Source: Victivallales bacterium (GTDB lineage Bacteria > Verrucomicrobiota > Lentisphaeria > Victivallales > JAADHT01). From it: a DNA stretch of 15,751 nt. The translations under genes and the position numbers were made by a program. The notes under the pieces were generated by a model. It was not told the origin of the DNA. It saw only the letters and a program-made list of their open reading frames with translations, and searched no databases. This document shows, piece by piece, positions 12,855 through 15,751 of the stretch. Where the stretch lies: positions 1-15,751 of the forward strand of contig JAFGFR010000127.1 in the NCBI GenBank assembly GCA_016930955.1, given 5' to 3'. Each line of letters starts with the position of its first letter. Positions within the stretch are counted from its first letter, which is position 1.

Positions 12855-14465
12855 ATGAAATCCGAAATACGCGAAACAGTTATCCTCGACGGGAACAGGC
12901 TTTCAATCGAGGATATTGTGTTGATTGGTGTGGGCGACAGGCGAGTCGAGTTGGACAGTGCTGCTCTCGCCAGGTCGAAGGCATCGAGGGCTTTCCTCGA
13001 GAAGGAGGTGTCCTGCAATAGGATCATCTATGGTGTGAACACCTCCTTCGGGCCCATGTGCGGGAAGATAATCCACGGGGACGAGATCGAGAACCTGCAG
13101 CTCAACCTCATCAGGAGCCACGCGGCAGGTCTGGGCGACCCCATCAAACCTTATATGGCCGCGGCAGTCCTCGCCGTAAGGCTGAACTCGCTGGTCAAAG
13201 GCTATTCCGCCGTCAGCATACCTCTGCTCATGCGTCTCAGAGACCTTATCAACAACGGTGTCGCGCCCTACATCCCGGAAGCGGGCAGTGTCGGCGCATC
13301 AGGCGACCTCGTGCATCTCGCGCACATGGCCCTCGCCGTCATAGGCGAAGGCAAGGTCTACTATCACGAGAAGGACGGATCGTGGTCGCTGCATGATGCC
13401 GCAAAGCTATACAAAAAACTCAAGATCCCAAAACTCAGGCTCAGCTACAAGGACGGCATCGGCCTGATGAACGGCACGGCGGCCATGTCGGCCTTGGCCG
13501 CATTCGCGATATTCGGGGCCGACAAGCTTCTCCGGCTGGCCTGCGTAAATGCGGCTTTCGCGATGGAGATATTCGGCGGCATTGACGATGCCTTCGACGA
13601 GGACCTCCACGACGCAAAGCCACATCCAGGGCAGGTGAAGATGGCAAGGATGGTGAGGGATCTCTACGAGGGCTCCGAAAACATCATCAGACGCGAGGAC
13701 GTGCTCAAGCTCATCAACTCCATGCCGGCCAATGGCGAGCCCGTGTTCGAGACCAACGTAAACGTCCAGGATGTCTATTCCATCCGCTGCACGCCGCAGA
13801 TTCTTTCGCCCGTAAGCGAGGCGCTCGATTATGCAAGAAGAGTCGTGCTCACGGAGGTGAATTCATCAAACGACAATCCTGTCGTCATCCCTGAGAAACG
13901 AAAGATCATTCACGGCGGCAACTTCCACGGGCAAAGCGTCGCTTTCGCCATGGACTGCCTCTGCATGGCCGTGGCGGAGCTTTGCAACATCTCCGAGAGA
14001 CGAATCAACAAGATGCTCGACAAGAATCTCAACGAGGGACTCCCGGAACACCTCATCCCGGGTCAGGCAGGTTTGAAAATGGGCTTCATGGGCGCGCAGT
14101 ACCTGGCAACTTCCACGACTGCCGAGAACAGGCAGCTCGCCAATCCTGTGGGGACTTTATCCATATCCTGCAACTCCTCGAACCAGGACGTGGTCAGCAT
14201 GGGCACTGTGGCGGCTAGAAAGGCATTCAAATCCGTCAGCAACGCAAAACATGTGCTGACCCTCGAGACCCTCGCCGACATGCAATGCTTGTCATTCAGA
14301 AATTCCGAGGGCCTCGGCCGAGGCACAGGCAAGATATATGCCATCCTCAAAGAGAATTTCTCTGTCTACGACAACGAAAGAATTTTCCATGACGACCTGG
14401 TCAAGTTCCGCAAGATGCTTTTCTCGAGCAATATCCTCGATTCGCTCGAGCCCTACTGCTGTTAG
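12855..14465 (+). CDS. Aromatic amino acid ammonia-lyase (HAL/TAL/PAL family, MIO enzyme)
   Basis: These enzymes remove ammonia from histidine, tyrosine or phenylalanine using an MIO group formed from Ala-Ser-Gly. The 536-residue product has A148-S149-G150 in AGSVGASGDLVHLAHMAL, the catalytic Tyr59 in IYGVNTSFGPM, and the segments NLIRSHAAGLG, TEVNSSNDNPVV, HGGNFHGQSVAFAMD and SNQDVVSMGTVAARKA. The DLVxLAH, GFGPM-like and NQDxVSMGT forms resemble what I recall of Flavobacterium johnsoniae tyrosine ammonia-lyase more than HutH, which usually has DLAPLAH and NQEDHVSM. No hutU, hutI or hutG gene lies nearby, which argues against a histidine-use operon. The Ser88-His89 pair occurs in both types and does not settle the substrate. 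It is tightly linked to nadK and a LacI regulator. Confidence 0.92.
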   Translation: MKSEIRETVILDGNRLSIEDIVLIGVGDRRVELDSAALARSKASRAFLEKEVSCNRIIYGVNTSFGPMCGKIIHGDEIENLQLNLIRSHAAGLGDPIKPYMAAAVLAVRLNSLVKGYSAVSIPLLMRLRDLINNGVAPYIPEAGSVGASGDLVHLAHMALAVIGEGKVYYHEKDGSWSLHDAAKLYKKLKIPKLRLSYKDGIGLMNGTAAMSALAAFAIFGADKLLRLACVNAAFAMEIFGGIDDAFDEDLHDAKPHPGQVKMARMVRDLYEGSENIIRREDVLKLINSMPANGEPVFETNVNVQDVYSIRCTPQILSPVSEALDYARRVVLTEVNSSNDNPVVIPEKRKIIHGGNFHGQSVAFAMDCLCMAVAELCNISERRINKMLDKNLNEGLPEHLIPGQAGLKMGFMGAQYLATSTTAENRQLANPVGTLSISCNSSNQDVVSMGTVAARKAFKSVSNAKHVLTLETLADMQCLSFRNSEGLGRGTGKIYAILKENFSVYDNERIFHDDLVKFRKMLFSSNILDSLEPYCC

Positions 14466-14482
14466 CTTGACATTACACTGCA

Positions 14483-15520
14483 ATGACAAAAAACAACACC
14501 AAGGCCGATGCTCGAAATAAACCTTCCAAGCCCACTGTGTCATCCGTCGCGAAGCTGGCTGGTGTGTCTCCTACAACAGTCTCATTCGTGCTTAATGGGC
14601 AGGACAGAGGTATAAGCGCAGAAACAGCGTCCAGAGTGTTCGAGATCGCGGCAAGGCTGGGCTACTGTCCGAGGACAACATCCGGAAGTCCATGGACACG
14701 GGTGGCTTATCTTGTGGACGACCTCAAGACTTTCTCGTTCTACACGACCTTCTTCTCGGGCGTTTTTTCCCATCTTCAGAGGCTTGCTCCTTCCTCGATG
14801 ATCGAGCCGTTCATCATCGAGTTCAATCCCGGAAATAAAATCGCCCCCGCAAAGTTGAACGAGCTCTCGGCCCACTCGGGTTTCACGGTCTTCCTTACAA
14901 GCAGTCTCGGCACCGCCAATTTCCTCAAGAAGCATGGGAAAAAAGTCATACTTGTGCAAAGCGGTGGAACTGCAGAGGGCATGTTGTCTGTGCATTGCGA
15001 CGACATCGAGGCTGGAAGGCTCGCCGCCGCTTTCGCGCTCGATATGGGTCACAAGACAGCCGGGACGCTTTTCCCGACAGGATCAACAGCGAAAAGTCCG
15101 AGGTTCCTGGGTTTCTCCGAAAAGTTCATCACCGAAGGCGGCCGTATTCCCGAGAACTTCCGCTGGGAAGCCTCGTTCGACCACGAGAGCGCGACCTCCA
15201 TAGTCGCCGCCCTTGCAAAAAAATCATCAAAGCTGCCCTCGTTCTTCTACTGTTTCGCCGACAACCTCATGTTCCCGATGATCAGGGGATTGAAAGACAT
15301 TGGAGTCAATGTGCCGGAGGATGTCAGCATCATGGGAACCGACAACCTGTACTGGGGTAAGTTCACGTGCCCAGCGTTCACCACCGTTGATCTCAACGAG
15401 GAGCTGTTCGCATCCAAAATCATCGAGGCGATAAACCATATCAAGAGCGACGGCAAGCCTTATTCACTCGCCGTCCCCGTCAAGCTCATCGTCAGGGAGA
15501 CGGTTTCCGACTTGAAATGA
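14483..15520 (+). CDS. LacI-family transcriptional regulator
   Basis: The 345-residue product has the normal LacI length and layout. An N-terminal helix-turn-helix (about residues 18-40, TVSSVAKLAGVSPTTVSFVL) is followed by the hinge helix region ETASRVFEIAARLGYCPR. A periplasmic-binding-protein-like sensor domain comes next (about 70-345), ending in VPEDVSIMGTDNLYWGKFTC and the family-typical TTVDLNEELFASKIIEAI. The ligand is unknown, probably a sugar or small metabolite. It starts 17 bases after the ammonia-lyase stop. The ATG has no Shine-Dalgarno, and an in-frame stop at 14468 rules out a longer start. Coupling to the upstream gene may help translation. It probably controls genes to the right of the window or its own operon. 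Confidence 0.94.
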   Translation: MTKNNTKADARNKPSKPTVSSVAKLAGVSPTTVSFVLNGQDRGISAETASRVFEIAARLGYCPRTTSGSPWTRVAYLVDDLKTFSFYTTFFSGVFSHLQRLAPSSMIEPFIIEFNPGNKIAPAKLNELSAHSGFTVFLTSSLGTANFLKKHGKKVILVQSGGTAEGMLSVHCDDIEAGRLAAAFALDMGHKTAGTLFPTGSTAKSPRFLGFSEKFITEGGRIPENFRWEASFDHESATSIVAALAKKSSKLPSFFYCFADNLMFPMIRGLKDIGVNVPEDVSIMGTDNLYWGKFTCPAFTTVDLNEELFASKIIEAINHIKSDGKPYSLAVPVKLIVRETVSDLK

Positions 15521-15751
15521 AGGCCCTTCCGCAGAATCTGTGGGGAAAATACCTGAGCTCCCAAAAGGATTGTTGACTGTTCAATCATTGATTTCTTTTC
15601 TGCCCGAGAAGACATCAATGTGGTTCCCGAAGCCCTTCACGTTTAAATTACTCTTCGATTGATGTAAAACACCGATTTTCACGGACTCTTTAACCGCCAT
15701 ATAACATTTACGCACCTCTAGACGCGCTTAAAAAACATAAGCCACTTATTA
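15521..15751. other. Non-coding right end of window
   Basis: No open frame, tRNA or recognisable gene is seen after the LacI gene. A weak stem CCGCA/TGTGG lies near 15530-15545. TCAATCATTGA (15581-15591) is a short perfect palindrome. An imperfect dyad with a central CG, of the general form LacI proteins bind, is near 15664-15682. ATAAG-CCA-CTTAT (15737-15749) could form a small hairpin. The stretch turns AT-rich rightward, suggesting a control region of a gene beyond the window. Confidence 0.35.

Noticed and set aside
12855..14465. Naming the ammonia-lyase hutH
   Set aside because: Motif variants look closer to tyrosine ammonia-lyase of Flavobacterium type and no hut genes flank it; the substrate is left open.
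15521..15751. A tRNA or small gene at the right edge
   Set aside because: No T-loop consensus, cloverleaf or open frame with a ribosome-binding site could be found.

Overview
The window reads as ordinary chromosomal DNA of a Gram-negative bacterium, moderately GC-rich and densely coded. The mix of a MraZ-led division cluster, AraC- and LacI-type sugar regulators, a family 4 glycosidase and a TPR/zinc-ribbon ABC cluster makes me think of the PVC superphylum (Lentisphaerota or Kiritimatiellota). That placement comes from memory of gene content and is only moderately sure. No CRISPR array, tRNA, rRNA, insertion sequence or phage gene was seen.

Layout. (1) Positions 1-2012, minus strand: rpsO followed by pnp, the classic ribosomal protein S15/PNPase pair; pnp runs off the left edge. 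(2) 2233-6541, plus strand: a five-gene ABC-2 cluster in the order ATPase, permease, membrane-anchored helical-repeat protein with a double zinc ribbon, membrane-anchored unknown protein, second permease. It starts at a good promoter that leaves almost no leader. A textbook terminator-like hairpin lies inside the start of the fourth gene. (3) 6607-9145: a divergent pair of a family 4 glycosidase (minus) and an AraC regulator (plus). (4) 9203-11905, minus strand: a very small division-cluster relative, mraZ, then a small FtsL-like membrane protein, then a class B PBP pedestal with no transpeptidase domain, then a SEDS (FtsW/RodA) glycosyltransferase. Its promoter carries four TGG boxes at exact 10-base intervals, which fits a MraZ operator. 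(5) 12047-15520, plus strand: short NAD kinase, MIO-type aromatic amino acid ammonia-lyase (closer to Flavobacterium tyrosine ammonia-lyase than to HutH, by eye) and a LacI regulator. (6) 15521-15751: no gene seen.

How the parts may work together. In region 4 a SEDS polymerase is encoded with only the PBP part known to activate SEDS enzymes, plus a small single-pass membrane protein where FtsL usually sits. This would be a glycan-polymerising core without its own crosslinking enzyme, under MraZ control. I consider it the most unusual system in the window. In region 2, two paralogous permeases and one ATPase would form an ABC-2 exporter or membrane-remodelling complex, with two membrane-anchored proteins as dedicated partners. 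In region 3 the AraC protein probably controls the glycosidase.
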